Part shown: positions 1-7,138 of the stretch, in pieces
Layout: each line of letters opens with the position of its first letter
Numbering within the stretch: the stretch's first letter is position 1
Assembly (NCBI GenBank): GCA_036278835.1
Contig: DASUKH010000126.1
Span: 1 to 11,765, forward strand
Reading direction: 5' to 3'
Length of the DNA: 11,765 nt
From: DATARH01 sp036278835
GTDB lineage: Bacteria > Pseudomonadota > Alphaproteobacteria > ATCC43930 > CGMCC-115725
Position numbers and translations under genes: made by a program
The notes under the pieces: model-generated
The model's input: only the letters and a program-made list of their open reading frames with translations
Told to the model about the DNA's origin: nothing
Database searches by the model: none

Positions 1-93
1 GGCGGCGTCCTCGCACTGCGCTCGGTCGGCCTCGAAATCCCGCTCGCCGCGCTATACGAGGGCTTCGTAGCGCCGGACAATGGCGAGGCCTGA
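1..93 (+). CDS. C-terminal end of an unidentified protein (5' end outside window)
   Basis: Frame 1 is open from the left edge and reads 30 codons to a TGA at 91-93, ending in the residues FVAPDNGEA. The codon use (G/C in third positions) matches the neighbouring real genes, which supports it as the tail of a gene that begins outside the window. It lies 61 nt upstream of the preferred dsbB start, on the same strand, so it may be co-transcribed with dsbB and coq7. The tail is too short and lacks any motif I recognise, so no function is proposed. Confidence 0.6.
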   Translation, partial: GGVLALRSVGLEIPLAALYEGFVAPDNGEA

Positions 94-154
94 TCCACGG
101 CCGAAAGCGCCGGCGCGCGTTGGCGGCTGCCGCCAGCTGCGTTATTCATTGCGG

Positions 155-682
155 ATGAACCGGCAGGCTCAGGCGCTTACCCCTCGGGTGTTTTCCGGCT
201 TCGTGCTGGCGGTCAGCGGCGGCATTCTGGGGGCGGCCCTGTTGTCCCAGTATTGGGGCGGCCTCGTCCCGTGCGAGTTGTGCCTCGTCGAGCGCTGGCC
301 ATGGGTCGCGGCGATCGCAATCTCGCTGCTGGCGCTGTTCGTCGCTGGCCGCCCGGCATTGCCGTGGGTTGCATTGACGCTGAGCCTTGTCTTTGCCGCC
401 GGGGCCGCGCTTGGGGCCTACCATGTCGGGGTCGAGCAGCACTGGCTGGCCGGCCCCGCCGCCTGCACCGCCAGCCCGACCGGCGCCATGACCTTGGAGC
501 AGATGAAGGCCCAGATCATGGGCACCGCGCCGGTTATGTGCGACAAGGTGCAGTGGGCGCCGGGCGGCATCTCGCTCGCCGGCTGGAACCTGATCGCCTC
601 GCTGATCATGGCGATCCTCTGCATCGCCGCATTCGTGAGCGCGCGCCGCGCCATTCTGGCCCGCCGCGGCACCGCACGATGA
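155..682 (+). CDS. dsbB: Disulfide bond formation protein B (DsbB family)
   Basis: This is an inner-membrane protein of 175 residues that reoxidises the periplasmic thiol oxidase DsbA and passes the electrons to quinone. The first redox pair is C40-E-L-C43, directly after TM1 (about 12-32) and followed by the family-typical ERWPW. The second pair is C104 and C129, in the long periplasmic loop before the last helix. Hydrophobic stretches near 12-32, 50-64, 70-90 and 145-165 fit the four-helix DsbB topology, and the length is normal. I chose the ATG at 155; an ATG at 80 would add 25 Arg/Pro-rich residues unlike any DsbB start and would overlap the upstream gene. No clear ribosome binding site is seen at either start. 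The stop overlaps the coq7 start (ATGA at 679-682). Some DsbB-family proteins serve other DsbA partners, so the symbol is at family level. Confidence 0.9.
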   Translation: MNRQAQALTPRVFSGFVLAVSGGILGAALLSQYWGGLVPCELCLVERWPWVAAIAISLLALFVAGRPALPWVALTLSLVFAAGAALGAYHVGVEQHWLAGPAACTASPTGAMTLEQMKAQIMGTAPVMCDKVQWAPGGISLAGWNLIASLIMAILCIAAFVSARRAILARRGTAR

Positions 683-1221
683 CCGAGCGGCCGCCCTACC
701 TGCCGGGGGACCCGCCGCCTGACAGAGACAGCATGATCCGGGTCGATCACGCCGGCGAATACGGCGCGGTGCGGATTTACGACGGGCAGCTCGCGGCCAC
801 CCGGCACGGCCGCGCGCGCGACGAAATCCGGCTGATGGCGGAGCAGGAGAAGCGCCACCTCGCCGAATTCGACATGCTGGTCCGCACCCGCCATGTCCGG
901 CCGACCGTGCTGTCGCCGTTGTGGCATGTGATGGGGTATGCGCTCGGCGCGATGACCGCGCTCTTCGGCGAGCGCGCCGCGATGGCCTGCACCGTCGCGG
1001 TCGAAGAGGTGATCGACGAGCATTACAGCCGGCAGGCCGAACAGCTCGGCGAGAGCGACCCGGTCCTGGCCGAAACGATCCGCGAATTTCGCGCCGACGA
1101 ATTGCGCCACCGTGCGGTCGCGCTCGATCACGGCGCCACCGAGGCGGCCGGCTATGACCTGATCTCCACGATCGTCAAAGTCGGCTCGCGCCTCGCGATC
1201 CGACTATCGACCCGGCTCTGA
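679..1221 (+). CDS. coq7: Demethoxyubiquinone hydroxylase, Coq7 family di-iron protein
   Basis: This 180-residue protein belongs to the Coq7/UbiF-replacing family, which hydroxylates 2-octaprenyl-3-methyl-6-methoxy-1,4-benzoquinol in late ubiquinone synthesis at the inner membrane. The di-iron carboxylate ligands are visible: E27 (in DHAGEYGA), E57 and H60 (EQEKRH), E109 (AVEEVIDEH), and E141 and H144 (DELRH). The 30- and 52-residue spacings between the first three glutamate ligands match those I remember for human COQ7. The length is that of the short bacterial form, without a mitochondrial leader. The start ATG overlaps the dsbB stop by 4 nt, so the two are probably translationally coupled. 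A link is plausible because DsbB needs ubiquinone as electron acceptor. A second ATG lies at codon 19 (733), but the first is preferred for the overlap and normal length. Confidence 0.93.
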   Translation: MTERPPYLPGDPPPDRDSMIRVDHAGEYGAVRIYDGQLAATRHGRARDEIRLMAEQEKRHLAEFDMLVRTRHVRPTVLSPLWHVMGYALGAMTALFGERAAMACTVAVEEVIDEHYSRQAEQLGESDPVLAETIREFRADELRHRAVALDHGATEAAGYDLISTIVKVGSRLAIRLSTRL

Positions 1222-1402
1222 GCGCCGTCGCCGCGGGCGGACGCGCGAAGCAAAATTGCGCTCTGCTCTTCGATCTGAGCTAATCGGAAGAAGCCGCGTG
1301 TTCTGACGAGCAATCGGGCGCGGTTTCTCAGCTAAAACGTTTGAACCTTTCGCGGCGGCCCTGTGTTTGCCCGGCGTTGTCAAATCCAACGACCGGCGCA
1401 GA
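1222..1402. other. 181-nt intergenic region between coq7 and the glycan operon
   Basis: This is the only long non-coding gap in the window. It is visibly richer in A/T than its flanks (for example around 1251-1260, 1276-1286 and 1329-1350) and has no convincing reading frame of its own. An imperfect GC-rich hairpin could form near 1224-1242, but no T run follows it, so it is not a convincing terminator. It marks the change from housekeeping genes to the sugar/glycosyltransferase operon and is the obvious place for that operon's promoter and leader. Confidence 0.75.
1256..1284 (+). promoter_or_regulatory. Weak sigma70-like promoter candidate for the glycan operon
   Basis: TTGCGC (1256-1261) and GCTAAT (1279-1284) are separated by 17 nt and match the -35/-10 consensus at 3/6 and 4/6 positions. 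The site would leave a leader of about 110 nt before the ATG at 1403. An alternative pair, TTGAAC at 1341 and TGTTTG at 1364, is weaker at -10. Both are chance-level matches; their position in the only AT-richer gap is the main support. Confidence 0.18.
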
Positions 1403-2530
1403 ATGACAAAGACGGTGCTGATCACGGGCGGGGCCGGGTTTATCGGGTCCCATTGCGCCGCGCTGCTGTTGCAGCAGAACTATAAGGTAAAGGCGCTCGA
1501 CAACCTCGACGCGCAGATTCACGGCGGCGAGCGGCGTCCGCCAACCTATCTCGACCGCCGGGTCGAATTGATCGTCGGCGACGTGCGCTCGCCGCGGCTG
1601 GTGCGCCGGGTTCTCGGGGACGTCGATGCCGTGATCCATCTCGCCGCCCGGGTCGGTGTCGGACAGAGCATGTACGAGGTCGCCGACTACACTGACGTCA
1701 ACGCGCGCGGCACCGCCGTTCTGCTCGAGGCGATGATCGAGCGGGCGAAGCGGCGGCCGTTCGAGCGGCTGGTCGTCGCCTCCAGCATGAGCATTTACGG
1801 CGAGGGAATGTACCGCGCCGCCGACGGCCGGCTTGTCAGCGACGCCGAGCGCGGCGCGGCGCAACTGAAGCGCGGCTGCTGGGACCCGACCGACGCCTTC
1901 GGCCACCCGCTCGAAGCCGTGCCGACCTCAGAATCGAAGGTGCCGGCGTTATGCTCGGTCTATGCATTGTCGAAATACGACCAGGAGCGGCTCTGCCTGA
2001 TGGTCGGCAGCGCCTACGACATCCCCACCGTGGCCCTGCGCTTCTTCAACGTGTACGGGCCGAACCAGGCGCTCTCGAACCCGTATAGCGGCGTCCTGGC
2101 GATCTTCGCGGCGCGCCTGCTCAACGACCGGCCGCCCTTGATCTTCGAGGATGGCGAGCAGCGGCGCGATTTTGTCTACGTCGCGGACGTCGCGGCCGCC
2201 TGCAGCCTGGCGTTGTCGGCCGACGCCGCTGTCGGGCATGCCTTCAACATCGGCAGCGGCCAATCGGTATCGATCAGGGAAGCCGCGCGGCTGCTCGCCG
2301 ATACGCTCGGCGTGGCGATCGAGCCGGAGATAACCGGCGAATGCCGCATCGGCGACGTCCGGCACTGCTTTCCCGATATCGGCTTGGCGCGGGCAGTGCT
2401 CGGCTTTCGTCCGCAGATGCCGCTCGCGGCCGGACTGAGAAAACTGGTCGGCTGGCTCGACGGGCGGGTCGCGATCGATCGGGTCGGGGAAGCGCGCGCG
2501 GCATTGGCGGCGCGTGGGTTGACGCTGTGA
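1403..2530 (+). CDS. NAD-dependent nucleotide-sugar epimerase (extended SDR; dTDP-L-rhamnose 4-epimerase-like)
   Basis: This cytoplasmic sugar-nucleotide enzyme has 375 residues. The Rossmann motif TGGAGFIG (8-15) binds NAD. The catalytic residues are S128 (in SSMSIYG) and Y187-x3-K191 (YALSK). The C-terminal half carries RFFNVYGP and FNIGSGQS, typical of extended SDRs that act on NDP-sugars. The stretch ALSNPYSGVLAIFAAR and the insert ending LEAVPTSES recall the dTDP-L-rhamnose 4-epimerase-like (WbiB-like) subgroup; the substrate is inferred. Relatives I remember carry a CxxC pair in the insert near residues 155-170, and here it is absent. The ATG at 1403 is chosen because it places the beta strand VLIT at the N-terminus; a TTG at 1367 would add 12 unlikely residues. 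No strong ribosome binding site is seen. The gene overlaps the next by GTGA. Confidence 0.85.
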   Translation: MTKTVLITGGAGFIGSHCAALLLQQNYKVKALDNLDAQIHGGERRPPTYLDRRVELIVGDVRSPRLVRRVLGDVDAVIHLAARVGVGQSMYEVADYTDVNARGTAVLLEAMIERAKRRPFERLVVASSMSIYGEGMYRAADGRLVSDAERGAAQLKRGCWDPTDAFGHPLEAVPTSESKVPALCSVYALSKYDQERLCLMVGSAYDIPTVALRFFNVYGPNQALSNPYSGVLAIFAARLLNDRPPLIFEDGEQRRDFVYVADVAAACSLALSADAAVGHAFNIGSGQSVSIREAARLLADTLGVAIEPEITGECRIGDVRHCFPDIGLARAVLGFRPQMPLAAGLRKLVGWLDGRVAIDRVGEARAALAARGLTL

Positions 2531-3606
2531 CGGCGGCGGCGGTCGAGCAGGACCGCCGGCGGCCGGTGCTGATCACCGGCGGCGCCGGCTTCATCGGCAC
2601 CAACCTCGCCGACCGGCTGCTGCGCCAGGGACGGCGGGTGCTGATTTATGACAGCCTCGGCCGGGCGGGCGCCGAGCAAAATCTGCGCTGGCTGCGGGCG
2701 CATCACGGCGCCCGCCGCCTCGATGTCGAAATCGCCGACGTGCTCTCGACGGAGCGGCTGCGCGCGGCGGTCGCCGATGCCGGCACGGTGTTCCATCTCG
2801 CCGGCCAGGTCGCGGTGACGACGAGCCTCGACGACCCGTGGCGGGATTTCGCGACCAACGCCGGCGGGACCCTCACGCTGCTCGAAGCGCTGCGTCATGG
2901 CGGCGGCGGCAAACGGCTGGTCTTCACCTCGACCAACAAGGTTTACGGTGCGATCGGCGATATCGACCTGGCCGAGACCGCGACCCGCTACACGCCGGAA
3001 GGGGCGCTCGCCCGCCGCGGCATCGACGAGGGCCGGCCGCTTCGTTTCCACAGCCCCTACGGCTGCTCTAAGGGCAGCGCCGACCAATACGTGCTCGATT
3101 ACGCGCGCAGCTTCGGCCTCGCCGCTGCGGTGTTCCGCATGAGCTGCATCTACGGGCCGCACCAGCACGGTACCGAGGACCAGGGCTGGCTCGCGCATTT
3201 CATGATCCGCGCGCTGGAGGGGCGGGCGATCACGATTTATGGCGACGGCAAACAGGTGCGCGACGCCCTCTATGCCGAGGACCTCGTTGAAGCGTTCCTC
3301 GCCGCCGAGCGGCACCTGCCGGCGATCGCCGGCGAAGCCTTCAATATCGGCGGCGGCCCCGACAATACGCTGAGCCTGCTGGAATTGATCGACCGCATCG
3401 CGGATGTGCGCGGCGTGCGCCCGGCGCTCAATTTCGCCGACTGGCGGGTCGGCGATCAACGCTGGTACGTGTCGGATTTCGCGAAATTCCGCGCCGCCAC
3501 CGGCTGGCAGCCGCGGGTTCGCATCGGCGAGGGGATCGGACGCCTCTACCGCTGGCTCGCCGCCGGTCTCGCCGAAAAGGAGCCGGCTGCGGCCGCCGCG
3601 CAATGA
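2527..3606 (+). CDS. NAD-dependent epimerase, CDP-tyvelose/paratose 2-epimerase-like (extended SDR)
   Basis: This protein has 359 residues. The Rossmann motif TGGAGFIG spans 17-24. The active site is T136 (in TSTNKVYG) and Y178-x3-K182 (YGCSK). The sequence around it (HSPYGCSKGSADQY, then FRMSCIYGPHQ and EDQGWLAHF) is characteristic of the CDP-tyvelose 2-epimerase (RfbE-like) branch rather than of GalE. Family members epimerise C2 of a CDP-dideoxyhexose, but the actual nucleotide sugar here is unknown because no CDP-glucose dehydratase or related gene is in view. The GTG at 2527 forms a GTGA overlap with the previous stop and gives a normal N-terminus, so I prefer it. Together with the preceding SDR it gives two successive sugar epimerisations or related changes. 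The stop overlaps the radical SAM gene by ATGA. Confidence 0.85.
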   Translation: MTAAAVEQDRRRPVLITGGAGFIGTNLADRLLRQGRRVLIYDSLGRAGAEQNLRWLRAHHGARRLDVEIADVLSTERLRAAVADAGTVFHLAGQVAVTTSLDDPWRDFATNAGGTLTLLEALRHGGGGKRLVFTSTNKVYGAIGDIDLAETATRYTPEGALARRGIDEGRPLRFHSPYGCSKGSADQYVLDYARSFGLAAAVFRMSCIYGPHQHGTEDQGWLAHFMIRALEGRAITIYGDGKQVRDALYAEDLVEAFLAAERHLPAIAGEAFNIGGGPDNTLSLLELIDRIADVRGVRPALNFADWRVGDQRWYVSDFAKFRAATGWQPRVRIGEGIGRLYRWLAAGLAEKEPAAAAAQ

Positions 3607-4883
3607 GGCTGGCCCTGGTCAACCCGCCGTGGTCGTTCGACGGCAGCATCTATTTCGGCTGCCGCGAGCCGCATCTGCCGCTTGAATTCGGCTACGCGCA
3701 GGCGCTGCTGGCGGCGGCCGGGCATGAAGCGGCGATCTTCGATGCACAGGCCGCGGGATGGGAACTGGCTGAGCTGGCCGCCACGGTCGGCGGCTTCGCG
3801 CCCGACATGGTCGTCGTCACCACCGCGCCGAGCTACCTGTTCTGGCGCTGCGCCCCGCCCGAATTGCGGGTTCCGCAGCTGACCTTGCAGGCGCTCTCCG
3901 GCATCGGGGCAGCCACTGTGGCGGTCGGGCCGCACGGCTCGACGACTCCGCGCAGCACTCTTGCCAAACTCCGGGTCGATGCGGTGGCCATCGGCGAGTG
4001 CGAGGAAACCCTCGTCGGTCTTGCCAGCACCCCGCAATCCGCGTGGAACGGGATCGCCGGGGTGTGCACCCGCGCCGGCGGCGTACGCGGCGGGCCGCAG
4101 GCGGCCGACATGGCGCGTCTGCCAGCCTTGCGCTGGCCGGCCGAAACCGTGTCGCAGCACGTGCATCACCATCACCGCTTCGACCGGACGCCGGACGGCC
4201 CCGGCGCCGAGATCGAAGCCTCGCGCGGCTGCCCCTATCACTGCACGTTCTGTGCCAAGGATAATTTCCGCGACGCCTACCGCCGCCGCCCGCTCGCGAC
4301 GATTGTCGACGAGCTGGACGGGCTGATCGCGCAGGGCGCCGCCTATGTTTATTTCGTCGACGAGATTTTCCTGCCGTGGCGCCAGCTGCTCGAGGCGCTG
4401 CGGGAGCGGCCGGTCGAATTCGGCGTGCAGACCCGCGTCGATCTGTGGCGGCCGGACATGCTCGACCTGCTGGGTCAGGCGGGGTGCGTGTCGATCGAGG
4501 CCGGGGTCGAGAGCCTCAGCGAGGCGGGCCGCGGCCGGCTCGACAAGGATTGCCGCCTCTCGACCGCGGAACTGACCGCGCGGCTGGTTCATGCCAAACG
4601 CACCGTGCCGTTCGTCCAGGCCAATCTGATTGCCGGCGCCGGCGACGACCCGGAGGAGATCGCCGGCTGGCGCGACGCGTTGCGGCGGGAAGGGGTGTGG
4701 GCCAACGAGCCGGTGCCACTGTTCCCCTACCCGGGATCGCCGGAATACGGGCTCCTCTGGGGGCTGCCGGACGACGACGCGTGGGAGCGCGCGCTCGACT
4801 GGTATCTCGGCCGCTATGCGGCGTTCAGCGACATCCAGGAGGCGCGGCCGCGACGGTTGCACGAACTCGAGCTGGGGGCATGA
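3603..4883 (+). CDS. B12-binding-domain radical SAM protein
   Basis: The protein has 426 residues. Residues 1-140 look like a B12-binding Rossmann domain: LALVNPPW at the start, LPLEFGYAQALLAAAGHE, a GPH turn near 109-111, and DAVAIGECEETL near 126-137. The radical SAM core begins about residue 203 with the iron-sulfur motif C210-P-Y-H-C214-T-F-C217, followed by YFVDEIFLP and SIEAGVESL, which fit later core strands. Such proteins cleave S-adenosylmethionine to make radicals, and many methylate unreactive carbon or phosphorus through cobalamin; the reaction here is unknown. The cobalamin motif DxHxxG reads D47-A-Q-A-A-G52, so the axial histidine is missing. A histidine cluster (H186, H188-H191) lies just before the cysteine motif. 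From memory it resembles the radical SAM member of the 'rhizo-twelve' cluster (not checked). It overlaps both neighbours by ATGA. Confidence 0.88.
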   Translation: MRLALVNPPWSFDGSIYFGCREPHLPLEFGYAQALLAAAGHEAAIFDAQAAGWELAELAATVGGFAPDMVVVTTAPSYLFWRCAPPELRVPQLTLQALSGIGAATVAVGPHGSTTPRSTLAKLRVDAVAIGECEETLVGLASTPQSAWNGIAGVCTRAGGVRGGPQAADMARLPALRWPAETVSQHVHHHHRFDRTPDGPGAEIEASRGCPYHCTFCAKDNFRDAYRRRPLATIVDELDGLIAQGAAYVYFVDEIFLPWRQLLEALRERPVEFGVQTRVDLWRPDMLDLLGQAGCVSIEAGVESLSEAGRGRLDKDCRLSTAELTARLVHAKRTVPFVQANLIAGAGDDPEEIAGWRDALRREGVWANEPVPLFPYPGSPEYGLLWGLPDDDAWERALDWYLGRYAAFSDIQEARPRRLHELELGA

Positions 4884-6010
4884 GCGGCGGAGCCACGGTG
4901 CTGATGACGGCCGACGCGGTCGGCGGCGTGTGGCATTACGCGCTTGGCCTGTGCGCCGCGATGCCGGAGTTCCGCTTTGTGCTGGCGGTGATGGGGCCGC
5001 CGCCGAACCCGGCGCAGGTCGAGGCGGCGGCGCGCCTCGGCAATGTCGTCATCAAGGCCAAGCCATACCGCCTCGAATGGATGCAGGGGGCGGACGAGGA
5101 TATGGCGGCCAGCTGCGCCTGGCTCGGAATGCTGGCCCGGCTGCACGGCGCCGAATTGCTGCATGTCAACGGCTACGCCCATGCCGCGATCGGGGCCGGG
5201 CTGCCGGTGCTCGTCGTCACGCATTCCGACGTGCTGTCGTGGTGGCAGGCGGTGCACGGCGACGCGGCGCCGGCGGAATGGCTGCCCTATCGCCGGGCGG
5301 TCGCCGCCGGTCTCGCGGCCGCCGACCGGCTGGTCGCCCCGACCGGCGCGGCACTCGCCCAATTGCACCGATATTTCCCGCTCGGGCGGACGCCGGCTTC
5401 GGTCATCCCCAACGGCATCGATCTCGCAAGCTTCGCGCCGCGCGAGAAGCGCCCGGTCGTGATGGCGGCCGGGAGATTGTGGGATCGGGCAAAGAACATG
5501 GCTCTGCTCGACGAGATCGCCGGCGGCCTCGCTTGGCCGGTCGAGATTGCCGGCGAGACCAGCCATCCCGAGCGCGGCGGCACCCCCACCCTGCCCTCCC
5601 CCGCAAGCGGGGGAGGGTCAGGGTGGGGGCAATGCGGCGCCCGCTTCCTCGGGCCACTAAGCCACGATGAGATGGCGCGGCGGCTGGGTGAGGCGGCGAT
5701 CTTCGCGGCCCCGGCGCTCTATGAGCCGTTCGGGCTTGCTGTCGCCGAGGCGGCGGCGGCCGGGTGCGCGCTGGCCCTCACCGACATCCCGTCACTGCGC
5801 GAGAACTGGGATGGCGCCGCGCTGTTCGCGCCGCCAGCGGACCATGCCGCGTGGCGCAGCATGCTGTCCTGCCTGATTGCCTGCGACGAGCGGCGCCGCG
5901 CCCTTGCCGCGACAGCGCACCGGCGCGCGCAGCGGTTCTCCCTCCAGCACAGCGCCCGCGCTTATTCCGCGCTCTACCGGGACCTCATCGGCGCCCGCGC
6001 GGCGGCCTGA
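4880..6010 (+). CDS. Glycosyltransferase family 4 protein with a repeat-encoded insert
   Basis: This 376-residue retaining GT-B glycosyltransferase probably transfers a sugar from a nucleotide donor in the cytoplasm. The N-terminal domain opens with TADAVGGVWHYA (10-21), a loop common in GT4 enzymes. VIPNGIDLASF marks the linker to the donor-binding domain. YEPFGLAVAE contains the E282-x7-E290 motif of the family, followed by AAAAGCALALTD. The domain order and length are normal except for residues 235-251, which are encoded by the palindrome at 5583-5629. This Gly/Pro/Ser-rich piece sits between the strand ending AGETSHPE and the strand ARFLGPLS, a surface loop position in the GT-B fold, so activity may be kept. 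The start overlaps the radical SAM stop (ATGA). Donor and acceptor cannot be read from the sequence. Confidence 0.88.
   Translation: MSGGATVLMTADAVGGVWHYALGLCAAMPEFRFVLAVMGPPPNPAQVEAAARLGNVVIKAKPYRLEWMQGADEDMAASCAWLGMLARLHGAELLHVNGYAHAAIGAGLPVLVVTHSDVLSWWQAVHGDAAPAEWLPYRRAVAAGLAAADRLVAPTGAALAQLHRYFPLGRTPASVIPNGIDLASFAPREKRPVVMAAGRLWDRAKNMALLDEIAGGLAWPVEIAGETSHPERGGTPTLPSPASGGGSGWGQCGARFLGPLSHDEMARRLGEAAIFAAPALYEPFGLAVAEAAAAGCALALTDIPSLRENWDGAALFAPPADHAAWRSMLSCLIACDERRRALAATAHRRAQRFSLQHSARAYSALYRDLIGARAAA
5583..5629. repeat. 47-nt palindromic element inserted in frame inside the GT4 gene
   Basis: The arms CCCCCACCCTGCCCTCCCCC and GGGGGAGGGTCAGGGTGGGG pair around a GCAAGC centre. I count about 20 pairs, allowing one G-T pair (5593/5618) and one unpaired base (C5619). 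Elements with a GCAAGCGGGGGAGGG core are, from general knowledge, dispersed many times in alphaproteobacterial genomes, usually between genes. Here the element is read through in frame and adds a peptide containing TLPSPASGGGSGWG. No T run follows and it is inside a coding sequence, so it is not an intrinsic terminator. Confidence 0.85.
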
Positions 6011-6013
6011 GCG

Positions 6014-7138
6014 ATGACCCGGCTCGTCCTGTTCTGCCACTCGCTGCGCTCCGACTGGAACCACGGCAACGCGCATTTTCTGCGCGGCGTCATGGCCGAA
6101 TGTCATCGCCGCGGCATCGACGCGGTCGCCCATGAACCGGCGGACGGGTGGAGCGCCCGCAACCTCGCCGCCGCCGAGGGCGAGGCGGCGCTCGATGCCT
6201 GGCGCGCGGCCTATCCCGATCTGCCGGTTGTCGTTTACGACGCGGCGCGGCTCGACCTCGACCGGGCGCTTGACGGCGCGGATCTCGTGCTGGTGCACGA
6301 ATGGAACGAGAAGGCGCTGGTCGCCCGCATCGCCGCGCACCGCAAGGCCGGCGGCCGCTATCTGCTGCTGTTTCACGACACGCATCACCGCATGGCGACC
6401 GACCCCGACGCGCTCGCCGCCTTCGCCCTCGAAGGGTTCGATGCGGTGCTCGCGTTCGGCGTGGTGCTGGCCGACGCCTATCGCCGGCGCGGTTGGGGCC
6501 GACAGGTCTTCGTTTGGCACGAGGCGGCGGACTTACATGTCTTTCATCCGCACCCCGAAATTCCGCGCCGGCGCGATCTGGTATGGATCGGCAATTGGGG
6601 CGACGACGAGCGCACCGCCGAACTCGCCGAGTTTCTGATCGAGCCGGTGCGCGCGCTGGGTCTTGCGGCGCACGTGCACGGAGTGCGCTATCCGCCGGAG
6701 GGCCTGGCCGCGCTCGCCGCTTCGGGCATCGACTTCGCCGGTTATCTGCCGAATTTTCGGGTGCCGCAGGCATTCGCTGCGGCAACGATGACGGTGCACG
6801 TGCCGCGGCGGCCTTATGCACGCGCCTTGCCCGGTATCCCGACAATCCGCGTTTTCGAAGCCCTGGCCTGCGGCATCCCGTTGGTCTCGGCGCCGTGGCG
6901 GGACAGCGAGCGCCTGTTTTCGCCGGGCGACGATTTTCTCGTGGCGCGCGATGGCGCGGCGATGCGCCGCCATCTCGCCGCGCTCCGATCCGATCCGGAA
7001 TTCGCCCGCTCGGTCGCAGCGCGCGGCCGCGCCACGGTGCGGGCGCGCCACAGCTGCGCGCAACGTGTCGACGAATTGCTGGCGATCTGCCGCTCGCTCG
7101 GCCGCGACCTCGCGCCGTTGCCGGTGGCCGCACAATGA
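6014..7138 (+). CDS. CgeB-type glycosyltransferase (GT-B fold), first of four
   Basis: This 374-residue protein begins 3 nt after the GT4 stop. The N-terminal part carries W15-N-H-G-N-A-H-F-L-R24, a variant of the W-x-N-G-x-A loop seen in the three transferases that follow. Residues about 90-125 (DLVLVHEWNEKAL, LLLFHDTHHR) form the first nucleotide-fold domain. The C-terminal domain has LVWIGNWGDD and the CgeB/Glyco_trans_1_2 signature GIPTIRVFEALACGIPLVSA (V280-F-E282), ending SPGDDFLVARD. This family is predicted to transfer sugars, but specific donors and acceptors are mostly unknown. It is the most diverged of the four, lacking the PWYxxHRDLR segment of the last two. No membrane segment or signal peptide is seen, so it should act in the cytoplasm or at the membrane's inner face. 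Its stop overlaps the next start (ATGA). Confidence 0.82.
   Translation: MTRLVLFCHSLRSDWNHGNAHFLRGVMAECHRRGIDAVAHEPADGWSARNLAAAEGEAALDAWRAAYPDLPVVVYDAARLDLDRALDGADLVLVHEWNEKALVARIAAHRKAGGRYLLLFHDTHHRMATDPDALAAFALEGFDAVLAFGVVLADAYRRRGWGRQVFVWHEAADLHVFHPHPEIPRRRDLVWIGNWGDDERTAELAEFLIEPVRALGLAAHVHGVRYPPEGLAALAASGIDFAGYLPNFRVPQAFAAATMTVHVPRRPYARALPGIPTIRVFEALACGIPLVSAPWRDSERLFSPGDDFLVARDGAAMRRHLAALRSDPEFARSVAARGRATVRARHSCAQRVDELLAICRSLGRDLAPLPVAAQ

Noticed and set aside
80..154. Upstream ATG at 80 as the dsbB start
   Set aside because: It adds 25 Arg/Pro-rich residues before the first membrane helix, overlaps the upstream reading frame and does not resemble DsbB N-termini. The ATG at 155 gives a normal protein.
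2176..3603. Long antisense open frames (here and at 3546-4862, 6814-8154, 8157-9395 and 9416-10546)
   Set aside because: They mirror well-recognised + strand genes, show no family motifs, and are expected from high GC at third codon positions.
4158..4176. Histidine run as a cloning tag or assembly artefact
   Set aside because: It is internal, uses mixed CAC/CAT codons, and lies within continuous family-like sequence.
4376..4879. Possible N-terminal extension or fusion of the GT4 frame into the radical SAM gene
   Set aside because: The extra sequence is Arg/Gly/Ala-rich out-of-frame translation of the radical SAM gene. The ATG at 4880 with an ATGA overlap gives a proper GT4 N-terminus.
5583..5629. 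GC-rich hairpin as an intrinsic terminator
   Set aside because: It lies inside an intact coding sequence and no T run follows the stem.
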